This document shows positions 32,726 through 39,429 of a stretch of 39,429 bases of DNA, in pieces. The stretch is from Fructobacillus sp. EFB-N1 (GTDB lineage: Bacteria; Bacillota; Bacilli; Lactobacillales; Lactobacillaceae): assembly GCF_001038455.1 (NCBI RefSeq), contig NZ_LDUY01000011.1, positions 1 to 39,429 of the forward strand, read 5' to 3'. Both the position numbers and the translations under genes were made by a program. The notes beneath the pieces were generated by a model, which saw only the letters and a program-made list of their open reading frames with translations, was not told where the DNA came from and did not search any database. Position 1 is the stretch's first letter; each line of letters opens with the position of its first letter.

Positions 32726-33775
32726 TTATTTGTTCAAGCTTGAATCGTCTTTTTGACTAAACTTTTGGCGTCGCTCTTGGCCAAAGGCTAACAACGAATT
32801 TGTAATCGATTGCTCGATTGAAAGAGTATCGGCTACCTGGCTGTCTGTTGGTTCTGCGGCCACTGTCGCGCTTTCGCTTTCAGGTGCAGGAACGATTGCT
32901 TCTTGCTGTTCTTGGTCTGTTGAAACAGGGGCAGTTGATTCTGCTTGGTTCTTCTTTGGTCGGAAGAAGGAAAAGGCTCTTTTTTTGCTCTGACTTTGGT
33001 TAATGACCGGTTCAGAGTCAGTCGTGCTGGTAGATGCCGCTGGTTCAGATTCAGTTGAAGCTGTGGAAGATGTTGGTTCGGTGTTTGAAGAAGCCGCCGA
33101 TGTTGTTGGTTCCGCCTCAATTGGCGCCGCAGATTCTGCTGGCTTAACTTCGACGGGCGCTTCTGATGTGGCCTGGTCAACTTCACTAATTTGAATTGCT
33201 GGTTCATCAACCGGTACGCTTTGGCGATTAACGATGAGTGCTTCAGGGTTATCAATGTCTTCAGTGGTGATTTCTTCGCCCTGGTCTAAGAAGCGATCAC
33301 GAAGCGCAACCTGTTCAGAAGAGGTTAAAGAGCTTATCTTATGAGACATATCAGTCAAAATCGTTACTGTTACTGTCTGTTGTCGAGCAGAAACTTGGAA
33401 GGTTCCTTCCGCCACAACTTCTTCTTGCAACTCCAGCTGTTGCGCTAAGAAGCCAGTTTCTAATGAAAAATCAGCTTGGTGGTTTGTTGCCAACCGGTCT
33501 TCCACCATGGCACCAGAAAGAAGCCATTGCTGCTGATCACCGCTTTGGTATTTGATTGTTAAATCACCAAAAGCAGCCTTTTCAAAGAAGTCAGGCAAAT
33601 CAGCGCTCGTTTCCACAGGGAACTGGCGAGCCAACTCTTTTCCGGCCCAGTAGGTAATGTTGGCATAATCATCTGTTAAGATATTGGCCAAAAGAGCATC
33701 ACGTAAGAGTAGTGGTGCAAAGGCACTAACGGTCTGATTGGTACCGTTATTTGATTGAGAATGAGCATTTGACAT
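32726..33775 (-). CDS. yslB: YslB family (DUF2507) protein with long low-complexity tail
   Basis: 349 residues. The N-terminal 145 match YslB/DUF2507: LLLRDALLANILTDDYANI and YWAGKELARQFPVE (about 22-55), and it keeps the SGAMVEDRL region. Related YslB proteins, also next to murI, are only about 150 residues. Here a tail of about 200 residues follows, with acidic and Ser/Thr/Pro/Ala-rich repeats (SEP, EPTSST), a basic patch KKRAFSFFRPKK at 264-275 and a C-terminal helix at about 319-341. The reading frame is intact, with extended -10 TGC-TATAAT at 33800-33808 and RBS AAAGGA. The tail could be a flexible linker to partners; the function of YslB itself is unclear. Confidence 0.85.
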   Translation of the reverse strand: MSNAHSQSNNGTNQTVSAFAPLLLRDALLANILTDDYANITYWAGKELARQFPVETSADLPDFFEKAAFGDLTIKYQSGDQQQWLLSGAMVEDRLATNHQADFSLETGFLAQQLELQEEVVAEGTFQVSARQQTVTVTILTDMSHKISSLTSSEQVALRDRFLDQGEEITTEDIDNPEALIVNRQSVPVDEPAIQISEVDQATSEAPVEVKPAESAAPIEAEPTTSAASSNTEPTSSTASTESEPAASTSTTDSEPVINQSQSKKRAFSFFRPKKNQAESTAPVSTDQEQQEAIVPAPESESATVAAEPTDSQVADTLSIEQSITNSLLAFGQERRQKFSQKDDSSLNK

Positions 33776-33799
33776 AAGTAAAGATTCCTTTCTTCCGTT

Positions 33800-33808
33800 A
33801 TTATAGCA
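33800..33808 (-). promoter_or_regulatory. Promoter of yslB (extended -10)
   Basis: On the minus strand TGC-TATAAT. No clear -35. Confidence 0.62.
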
Positions 33809-33834
33809 AAAGAGAGATTAAACGGGTGCAAAGG

Positions 33835-33863
33835 CTTGCAATTTGTTTTGAAGGGAAGATAAT
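33835..33863 (+). promoter_or_regulatory. Possible promoter of murI
   Basis: TTGCAA (33835-33840), 17-bp spacer, GATAAT (33858-33863). It lies so close to the ATG (33873) that the mRNA would be nearly leaderless. Confidence 0.45.
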
Positions 33864-33872
33864 AAGACTATT

Positions 33873-34706
33873 ATGAAGAAAAATACAAAAACAATTGGCA
33901 TGATGGACTCTGGTATTGGCGGTTTGACCGTCTTAAAAGCCGCCGTTCATTCATTGCCGGCAGAAGCCATCGCTTATGTTGGCGATACAGCACGAATGCC
34001 TTATGGCCCTCGTAAGCCCGAGGAAGTCGCTGATTTTACCAGACAAATTGCCGACTACTTAATTGAAAGCCATGACATTAAGGCGCTGGTGATTGCCTGC
34101 AATACGGCAACTGCCTGCGCCTTACCTGGCTTACAAGAAGACTTGGCCATTCCGGTTATCGGTGTGATTGATTCCGGTGTCCAATCGGCCGTTTTGGCAA
34201 GTAAGACGAAGAAAATTGGTGTCATAGCAACTGAGGGAACCGTGGATTCAGGTCAGTACCAGGCTGAGATTCAGGCGGCGGCGCCGGGTAGTCAAATTTT
34301 TGCACAAGCAGAGCCTGATTTTGTCCAATTCGTTGAGCAAAACCGCTATCAGGACGCTGAGGTGGCTGAAATTGTTAAAGATCATTTGCAACCTCTTAAA
34401 GAGGCAGGTATCGACACGTTGGTGCTTGGTTGCACGCACTTTCCGCTATTGGCAGACGTCATTCAACAGGCCTTACCAGAGGTAACCTTAGTTGATCCGG
34501 GAGTTGCCACAGCGCAAAAATTAGCGACTATCCTGAAAGAACAGGACTTGTTGGCTGATAGCGACATGGAGGTTCACCCAGAAAACAAGCAGTACCAACT
34601 CTATACAACTGGGCCGGTCTCAACTTTTTCAACCATTGCCGAGCAATGGCTGGGTTCAAAACACGATTGGCATTTTACTCACCTAAATTTACCGGCAACA
34701 GATTGA
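33873..34706 (+). CDS. murI: Glutamate racemase
   Basis: Makes D-glutamate for peptidoglycan. 277 residues. DSGIGGLTVL (12-21) and DTARMPYG (38-45) form the substrate site; the two catalytic cysteines are Cys 76 (VIACNTATA) and Cys 187 (VLGCTHFP). It is divergent from yslB, a common pairing, and is followed by rdgB after 82 bases. The best ribosome site AAGGGAAG lies about 14 bases before the ATG, which is long. Confidence 0.95.
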   Translation: MKKNTKTIGMMDSGIGGLTVLKAAVHSLPAEAIAYVGDTARMPYGPRKPEEVADFTRQIADYLIESHDIKALVIACNTATACALPGLQEDLAIPVIGVIDSGVQSAVLASKTKKIGVIATEGTVDSGQYQAEIQAAAPGSQIFAQAEPDFVQFVEQNRYQDAEVAEIVKDHLQPLKEAGIDTLVLGCTHFPLLADVIQQALPEVTLVDPGVATAQKLATILKEQDLLADSDMEVHPENKQYQLYTTGPVSTFSTIAEQWLGSKHDWHFTHLNLPATD

Positions 34707-34788
34707 TTGCAGTGGATTAGTGACCAGCAGTTAGGTGGTCCAACTTGTTAAAGAAAGTAACTCTGATTTTGTAAAAGAAGGAGCAACG

Positions 34789-35394
34789 ATGACGCGCTTA
34801 ATTATCGCCACTGGCAACCCCCATAAAGTTCAAGAAATAAAGGAGGCATTGGCCAAGCTCGATTTGGGCTGGGATATTTTGTCTTTAAAAGACTTGGATG
34901 AGATTCCTGAAATTATTGAAGATGGCACAACCTTTGCAGAAAACGTTCATAAAAAGACTGCTGCTCTAGCGGCCGTCTATCCAGACGACTATATCATGGC
35001 TGATGATTCCGGGTTAACGATTGCAGCCTTAAACGGCGAGCCAGGAGTTTATTCGGCTCGCTATGCAGGTGACCACGATGATGATGCCAATAATGCCAAG
35101 GTTTTGGCTAAGTTAGCTGGAAAATCAGGACAGGACCGGCAAGCGCAATTCACGACCGTTCTCGAACTGGTTGGTCCTGGTAAAGAACCTTTGGTTGTTA
35201 GTGGCCATGTTGACGGGCAAGTCACGGAGACAGAGATTGGTGACAACAAGTTTGGCTACGACCCAATCTTTTATTACGAACCACTGCAGAAGACCTTTGC
35301 TCAATTAACGGTGTCTGAGAAGAACCTGATTTCACATCGGGGCCGGGCTCTAGAAAAATTAGTCAAGGCGCTACCGGCTTGGCTAAATCAGTAA
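34789..35394 (+). CDS. rdgB: XTP/dITP diphosphatase (RdgB/HAM1)
   Basis: Removes non-canonical purine nucleotides (XTP, dITP) from the pool. 201 residues, with [10 protein letters not shown] (about 7-16), [21 protein letters not shown] (about 67 on; first part [11 protein letters not shown]), [10 protein letters not shown] and [11 protein letters not shown] chose ATG 34789 ([10 protein letters not shown]), which has AGAAGGAG before it; a longer frame from 34735 has no site. It sits in a unit with murI and ends in a terminator. Confidence 0.95.
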   Translation: MTRLIIATGNPHKVQEIKEALAKLDLGWDILSLKDLDEIPEIIEDGTTFAENVHKKTAALAAVYPDDYIMADDSGLTIAALNGEPGVYSARYAGDHDDDANNAKVLAKLAGKSGQDRQAQFTTVLELVGPGKEPLVVSGHVDGQVTETEIGDNKFGYDPIFYYEPLQKTFAQLTVSEKNLISHRGRALEKLVKALPAWLNQ

Positions 35395-35409
35395 GGCCTT
35401 TGATTCGAC

Positions 35410-35441
35410 AAGACGACCGGAATTGGTCGTCTTTTATTTTT
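35410..35441 (+). terminator. Terminator after rdgB
   Basis: AAGACGACC (35410-35418) pairs with GGTCGTCTT (35425-35433), six-base loop, T-rich tail. Confidence 0.85.
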
Positions 35442-35470
35442 GCCAAGCAAGCAGGGAAGGAGGCGAACAA

Positions 35471-36550
35471 ATGCGCTATAATAGTAATGATATGACTGAT
35501 GAAAACCCACAATTTAATACTTGGTTTGAAGGCCAAAATGAAACGGATGAATTGCTGCGTGATGCAGCTGAAAATGCGAGAGACCAGCAAGATGAGCTTT
35601 CCCTGCGACCTAAGTACCTGCGGGAATATGTTGGTCAACAGCCATTAAAAGAGGAGCTGGCGGTTTATCTCCAAGCCGCCAAAATGCGTGAAGAAGCCCT
35701 TGACCACGTTCTGCTTTTCGGACCGCCAGGGTTAGGAAAGACAACGTTAGCAATGATTATTGCTAATGAACTAGGTGTGCATCTGAAGACAGCCTCTGGT
35801 CCGGCAATTGAAAAGGGTGGCGATTTAGTTGCCTTGCTCAATGGTCTGGAGCCAGGGGATGTGCTTTTTATTGATGAAATTCACCGCCTGCCAACGGCGA
35901 TTGAGGAAATGTTGTATTCCGCCATGGAAGATTATTTTATCGATATCATGGTCGGGCAGGGACCAACTGCCAGAGCCGTTCATTTTCCTTTACCACCCTT
36001 TACCCTAGTTGGTGCAACGACTCGCCCTGGGATGCTTTCCAAGCCTTTGCGTGACCGTTTTGGCATCATTAACTCGCTCGAGTACTATCAGCCAGAAGAC
36101 TTACAACAGATTGTGGTCCGGACGGCCGATATTTTCGAGGCGCCCATTACAAAGGACGGCGCCTATGCCGTGGCCTCCCGGTCACGAGGAACACCGCGAA
36201 TTGCCAATCGGCTGTTGAAGCGGGTGCGCGACTTTGCCCAAGTTGCTGGAAAAGAAGCGATTGATACCGACTTGGTGGAAACGGCCTTAGATAAGTTGCG
36301 CGTTGATCAAAAGGGCCTGGATGATACCGATCATAAGCTGCTAAACGCTATGATTGATTTTTATCATGGTGGACCGGTTGGTCTTGCGACCATTGCTGCT
36401 AATATCGGGGAAGAAGCCGACACGTTGGAGTCGATGGTGGAACCTTACCTGCTGCAATTAGGCTTTATCCGTCGAACCCCAAGAGGTCGGGTGGTGACGG
36501 AAGCGGCCTACCAACATTTGGGCCGGCCGGCGCCTGAACCAAAGGACTGA
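35471..36550 (+). CDS. ruvB: Holliday junction branch migration helicase RuvB
   Basis: AAA+ motor that, with RuvA, moves Holliday junctions in recombination and repair. 359 residues, with a 40-residue variable N-terminus, Walker A GPPGLGKT (84-91), Walker [10 protein letters not shown], sensor 1 GATTRPGML, and a C-terminal winged helix with [19 protein letters not shown] lies before ATG 35471. ruvA is not next to it, so it must lie elsewhere. It follows the rdgB terminator after 30 bases and no promoter is recognisable there. Confidence 0.95.
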   Translation: MRYNSNDMTDENPQFNTWFEGQNETDELLRDAAENARDQQDELSLRPKYLREYVGQQPLKEELAVYLQAAKMREEALDHVLLFGPPGLGKTTLAMIIANELGVHLKTASGPAIEKGGDLVALLNGLEPGDVLFIDEIHRLPTAIEEMLYSAMEDYFIDIMVGQGPTARAVHFPLPPFTLVGATTRPGMLSKPLRDRFGIINSLEYYQPEDLQQIVVRTADIFEAPITKDGAYAVASRSRGTPRIANRLLKRVRDFAQVAGKEAIDTDLVETALDKLRVDQKGLDDTDHKLLNAMIDFYHGGPVGLATIAANIGEEADTLESMVEPYLLQLGFIRRTPRGRVVTEAAYQHLGRPAPEPKD

Positions 36551-36656
36551 TTTGTTCGTTTTTGATGAATTAAGGTCCGGACTAGAGTATATTTGCTCGA
36601 AAGCATAAACACTAGCAGCCTGCTGGCTGATGAATAAAAGAATTTAAAAGAGATTT

Positions 36657-37718
36657 ATGACAGAAGAAAAACATTATCAATTATCAGATTTTGACTATGA
36701 CTTACCCCAAGAATTAATTGCGCAAACGCCATTAAAGGAACGCGATACATCTCGTCTCTTAGTGCTGAATGCCGAAACTGGGGCCTATGAGGACCGGCAT
36801 TTTTATGACATTTTGGACTATTTGAACCCGGGTGATGCCTTAGTGATGAATAATTCGCGAGTTTTGCCAGCCCGGTTACACGGAATACGTCCAGAGACTG
36901 GTGGCCATGCTGAAGTTCTATTATTGCGCCAAGACCATGGGGATGTTTGGGAAACGTTGGTAAAACCAGCTAAAAAATCACCAATTGGATCAACGATTCT
37001 TTTTGGTGATGATCCAGAAAAGCCCGTGATGACGGCGACGATTGTTGGTGAATTGGAACACGGCGGCCGCTATGTTGAATTTTCTTATGACGGCATCTTT
37101 ATGGAACGCTTGAACGAGCTGGGTGAAATGCCTTTGCCACCATACATTAAGAAAAAGTTGGCAGACCAAGAGCGGTATCAAACGGTTTACTCCAAGGTGG
37201 ATGGTTCAGCTGCTGCACCAACTGCCGGCCTGCATTGGACACCAGAATTGCTGCAAAAGGTTGCCGATAAGGGCGTTGAACTGGTGGAATTAACATTGCA
37301 TGTTGGTTTGGGAACCTTCCGACCAGTGGAAGAAGAAAATATTGAAGACCACCAGATGCATTCTGAGTTTTATCAATTGAGTGCAGAAGCAGCGGCCACA
37401 TTGAATAAGGTCCGTAAGCAGAGTGGTCGAATTGTTGCTACTGGGACGACGTCTATTCGAACGTTGGAAACAATTGGTTCGAAATTTGATGGGCAACTTC
37501 AGGCCGATTCTGGTTGGACGGAAATTTTTATTAAGCCTGGTTACCAGTGGCGAGTTGTTGATGCCTTTATCACTAATTTCCATTTGCCAAAGTCAACTTT
37601 GGTGATGTTGGTTGCAGCCTTTACCGGCCGCGAGAACATTTTGAATGCCTATCACCATGCGGTTGAAGCCAAGTACCGGTTCTTCTCCTTTGGGGATGCG
37701 ATGTTTATTCATAAGTAA
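36657..37718 (+). CDS. queA: S-adenosylmethionine:tRNA ribosyltransferase-isomerase
   Basis: Transfers and rearranges the ribosyl group of SAM onto preQ1-tRNA to give epoxyqueuosine at the wobble position (34) of tRNAs for Asp, Asn, His, Tyr. 353 residues, typical. Motifs [38 protein letters not shown] and the C-terminal [14 protein letters not shown]-like stretch ([14 protein letters not shown]) are present. RBS AAAGAG. The 106 bases from ruvB hold a small hairpin (CAGCC/GGCTG near 36615) but no T run, so it may share the ruvB mRNA. Confidence 0.95.
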   Translation: MTEEKHYQLSDFDYDLPQELIAQTPLKERDTSRLLVLNAETGAYEDRHFYDILDYLNPGDALVMNNSRVLPARLHGIRPETGGHAEVLLLRQDHGDVWETLVKPAKKSPIGSTILFGDDPEKPVMTATIVGELEHGGRYVEFSYDGIFMERLNELGEMPLPPYIKKKLADQERYQTVYSKVDGSAAAPTAGLHWTPELLQKVADKGVELVELTLHVGLGTFRPVEEENIEDHQMHSEFYQLSAEAAATLNKVRKQSGRIVATGTTSIRTLETIGSKFDGQLQADSGWTEIFIKPGYQWRVVDAFITNFHLPKSTLVMLVAAFTGRENILNAYHHAVEAKYRFFSFGDAMFIHK

Positions 37719-37721
37719 AAT

Positions 37722-37801
37722 AAAAAACAGTTGCTGTTGATGTGAACCCCGAAATTTGTTTGTCCAAATTTTGAGGCCTACCACCACGGCAACTGTTTTT
37801 T
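37722..37801. terminator. Bidirectional terminator with large nested loop
   Basis: Outer 13-bp perfect stem (37722-37734 with 37789-37801), A/T ends on both sides. The 54-base loop itself has an imperfect inverted repeat (37743-37758 with 37765-37780). It divides the convergent queA and budA. Confidence 0.82.
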
Positions 37802-37827
37802 GTTGATTTAAATGTATTTTATGGAAC

Positions 37828-38538
37828 TTATTCAGCCGCTTCAATGGCTTTGTGAACCATCGACAAGTCAGTCAAATCAGCAGCCTTAAAATCAGGGTTT
37901 TCAGTAGGCAAGACTTGTTCGATGGTATCGAACTTTTGCACCTTCACCGTGGCTGACAAAACTTTTCCGGTCAAAACGTGGCCAGAAAGGTCATGGTCAT
38001 CGGAAAGGAAGTGGGAATGGAAGCCTGCTACGGTGACGCCCTGGTAAATAGCTGGTGCGTAATAGGAAAGGAGACGACCCTTAACTTTTGAACCGTGAAA
38101 GACCTGTTGCTTTTCGGCGACTTCAGTTAGAGATGGGTATGGTTTTTGGCTACCTGCAGCTGAGCGAGTGGTTATGGTCTCAAATTCGCCTTCGACCAAG
38201 AAAGCTGCAAACTGATTTTGCGCCTGTAACTTGTCGATGGTGTCCTGTAAAACGACTTCCAAATCAGCATTTTCCGCTGTTCTAAAATCTTTGAAATCAC
38301 CGTGATGAGCGGCAGCAAATGGGGAGCTGAAATTTTCGTCCGGTACTTCAGATTCGCCAGAGACCAAGGTATGGTAGGCTTTCCCATTTAAGATAATCAG
38401 TTCGCCATCTAGACCTTGACCTGTGCCGATTCCAAAATCGCCGTGTTGCAGGAGGTCGTGGATGGACATTGTCCCGTCTAAGAGGCTGTTAGCGAGTAGC
38501 TGCATCGTGCCAACTTGGAATAAAGTTGTTTTTGACAT
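37828..38538 (-). CDS. budA: Alpha-acetolactate decarboxylase
   Basis: Turns alpha-acetolactate into acetoin, part of the pyruvate overflow path that also relieves acetolactate build-up. 236 residues. The zinc-region motif GFHSHFLSDDHDLSGH (about 180-195) and the N-terminal QVGTMQLLANSLLDG and GTGQGLDGELIIL motifs are clear. I chose the internal ATG (MSKTTLFQ), behind GAGAGG; an earlier ATG six codons up would put that site in the gene. No acetolactate synthase gene is in view. Confidence 0.95.
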   Translation of the reverse strand: MSKTTLFQVGTMQLLANSLLDGTMSIHDLLQHGDFGIGTGQGLDGELIILNGKAYHTLVSGESEVPDENFSSPFAAAHHGDFKDFRTAENADLEVVLQDTIDKLQAQNQFAAFLVEGEFETITTRSAAGSQKPYPSLTEVAEKQQVFHGSKVKGRLLSYYAPAIYQGVTVAGFHSHFLSDDHDLSGHVLTGKVLSATVKVQKFDTIEQVLPTENPDFKAADLTDLSMVHKAIEAAE

Positions 38539-38654
38539 TCGTAAAAATCCTCTCAATTCTTTTGATTATTTTTATTGTACTCCTATCAACTGGGGGACTG
38601 ACAAGAAATTTTTAAAATCAGGACAAAAAACCAACAAAGTGCCCAGTGCTGACC

Positions 38655-39429
38655 TGTACCCCAAAAGTTGAAGTAAATATTTAGACCTAGCTGGCCAGTT
38701 GCCGATATTCAATCGGTGACTGGCCTTTTAGTTTGATCTGAATGCGTTCTGTGTTGTAATAGTGAATCCAGTTTTCAATGGCAGTTTTAAGTTCCGGGAT
38801 GCCGTTAAATTGGCTCAGTTCACCCAATTCTGTTTTCAATTTATTGAAAAAGCTTTCCATCGGTGCATTATCAAGTGCTGTTGCCTTCCGTGACATGCTC
38901 GGCTTAATTCCATTTTGACGCAATATTTTTCGCCATGAATGATGTCGATATTGCCAACCTTGGTCGGTATGCAAGTATGTTTGATAGCCCCGCTTTGGTA
39001 ATTGCTCAATCAATTCTTTCACTGGTTCGATGGCAAAAGCCAAAGATGGTTTCGTACTCAGTGCATAGGTAACGATTTCTTTGTTATATAAATCTAAAAT
39101 GGGTTCAAGATATAGCTTTTCACCGGTGGTAGGTACTTTAAATTCAGTTATATCACTCGATAATTTTTGCAATGGCCGATCAGTCTGAAAGCGACGGTGG
39201 AACCGGTTACGAGTCGTTTGACCATCCGGTCCCGGATAAGAATTATATTTTGCTCGTTTCTTGCAATAACCAGCGCCTTGAATATTCATTTCGTGCATTA
39301 ATCGTTGGACCTTTTTGTGATTAATACGGCTGTAGTCACTGTTTTTACGAAGTAAAGCCCAAATTCGTCGAACCCCATAATAAGGATATTTGGCTGCCAA
39401 AGAGCGAATTGTATCCTTTAATTTTTGAT
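38655..39429 (-). mobile_element. IS3-family insertion sequence, one end, cut by window edge
   Basis: The element ends at a terminal repeat TGTACCCCAAAAGTTG (38655-38670), the end type of many IS3/IS150-group elements. OrfB lies inside on the minus strand. The other end and orfA are outside the window, so completeness and a target duplication cannot be judged. Confidence 0.83.
38687..39429 (-). CDS. IS3-family transposase OrfB, 5' end missing
   Basis: At least 247 codons, open to the right edge of the window. It has the HTH_21-type segment YPYYGVRRIWALLRK and the rve integrase core. The DDE residues are Asp in LSSDITEF, Asp in LHTDQGWQY and Glu in DNAPMESFFNKLK, all intact. The usual C-terminus YNTERIQIKLKGQSP is complete and no frameshift is seen in this part, so it may still be active. 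In IS3 elements OrfB is made by a -1 frameshift from orfA, which would lie beyond 39429. Confidence 0.92.
   Translation of the reverse strand, partial: QKLKDTIRSLAAKYPYYGVRRIWALLRKNSDYSRINHKKVQRLMHEMNIQGAGYCKKRAKYNSYPGPDGQTTRNRFHRRFQTDRPLQKLSSDITEFKVPTTGEKLYLEPILDLYNKEIVTYALSTKPSLAFAIEPVKELIEQLPKRGYQTYLHTDQGWQYRHHSWRKILRQNGIKPSMSRKATALDNAPMESFFNKLKTELGELSQFNGIPELKTAIENWIHYYNTERIQIKLKGQSPIEYRQLAS

Noticed and set aside
32833-33255. Alternative frames through the yslB tail
   Set aside because: The low-complexity repeats give long open frames on both strands; only the frame joined to the DUF2507 domain has a promoter and ribosome site.
1-39429. CRISPR array, tRNA genes, toxin-antitoxin or defence island
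   Set aside because: No regular spacer-repeat array, tRNA cloverleaf or defence gene was seen on either strand; the tandem repeat at 25.7 kb has too few copies and too short a spacer pattern.

Overview
The window carries the chromosome core of a low-to-medium GC Gram-positive lactic acid bacterium. Shine-Dalgarno sequences are of the GGAGG type and promoters are of the TTGACA/TATAAT type. A histidine-type T-box, a Bacillus-type LexA box, HPr kinase, MecA and YslB all point to the Lactobacillales. The gene order (mecA; miaA; mreBCD; M16 peptidase pair-rodZ-pgsA-recA; pst-phoU-hprK-gpsA-galU-trxB; rplS; murI-rdgB; ruvB-queA) best fits the Leuconostoc/Weissella/Fructobacillus branch of Lactobacillaceae. 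The genus is an inference, not a proof. Nearly everything is core chromosome; the only mobile DNA is one IS3-family element cut by the right edge.

Left part (1-5.5 kb): the 3' half of a 5S rRNA and its terminator (end of an rRNA operon), then mecA (ClpC adaptor), a membrane-anchored rhodanese-like protein, a small DUF3042 protein on the other strand, miaA, a 57-codon unannotated ORF, and the cell-shape genes mreB, mreC and mreD.

5.5-8 kb: a T-box leader followed by a three-gene polar amino acid ABC transporter. The folded leader places a CAC (His) specifier, and the T-box UGGG fits the C73 of tRNA-His, so this is probably a histidine importer. 8-13.3 kb: M16 peptidase pair, rodZ, pgsA, and recA behind a perfect LexA box. 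13.4-18.6 kb: pstS-C-A-B-B-phoU phosphate uptake and signalling. 18.6-23 kb: small membrane protein, hprK, gpsA, galU, trxB.

23.2-25.5 kb (minus): a Zn-alcohol dehydrogenase, a YczE-type membrane protein and a VOC/glyoxalase-like protein in one unit behind a consensus promoter. 25.5-26.05 kb is the one long non-coding stretch and contains a tandem repeat. Then come dedA-pgm, rplS with an L19-type leader, dinB, an NrnA-like DHH phosphoesterase and a DEAD-box helicase. 32.7-37.8 kb: yslB with an unusual 200-residue low-complexity tail (minus), murI-rdgB, ruvB, queA. 37.8 kb to end: alpha-acetolactate decarboxylase (minus) and a partial IS3-family transposase.

I found no CRISPR array, defence island, prophage or clearly new multi-gene system. 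The most interesting items are the histidine T-box transporter, the YslB tail, a cysteine replacing the last Walker A glycine in one PstB, the 34-bp tandem repeat, and several nested RNA hairpins.
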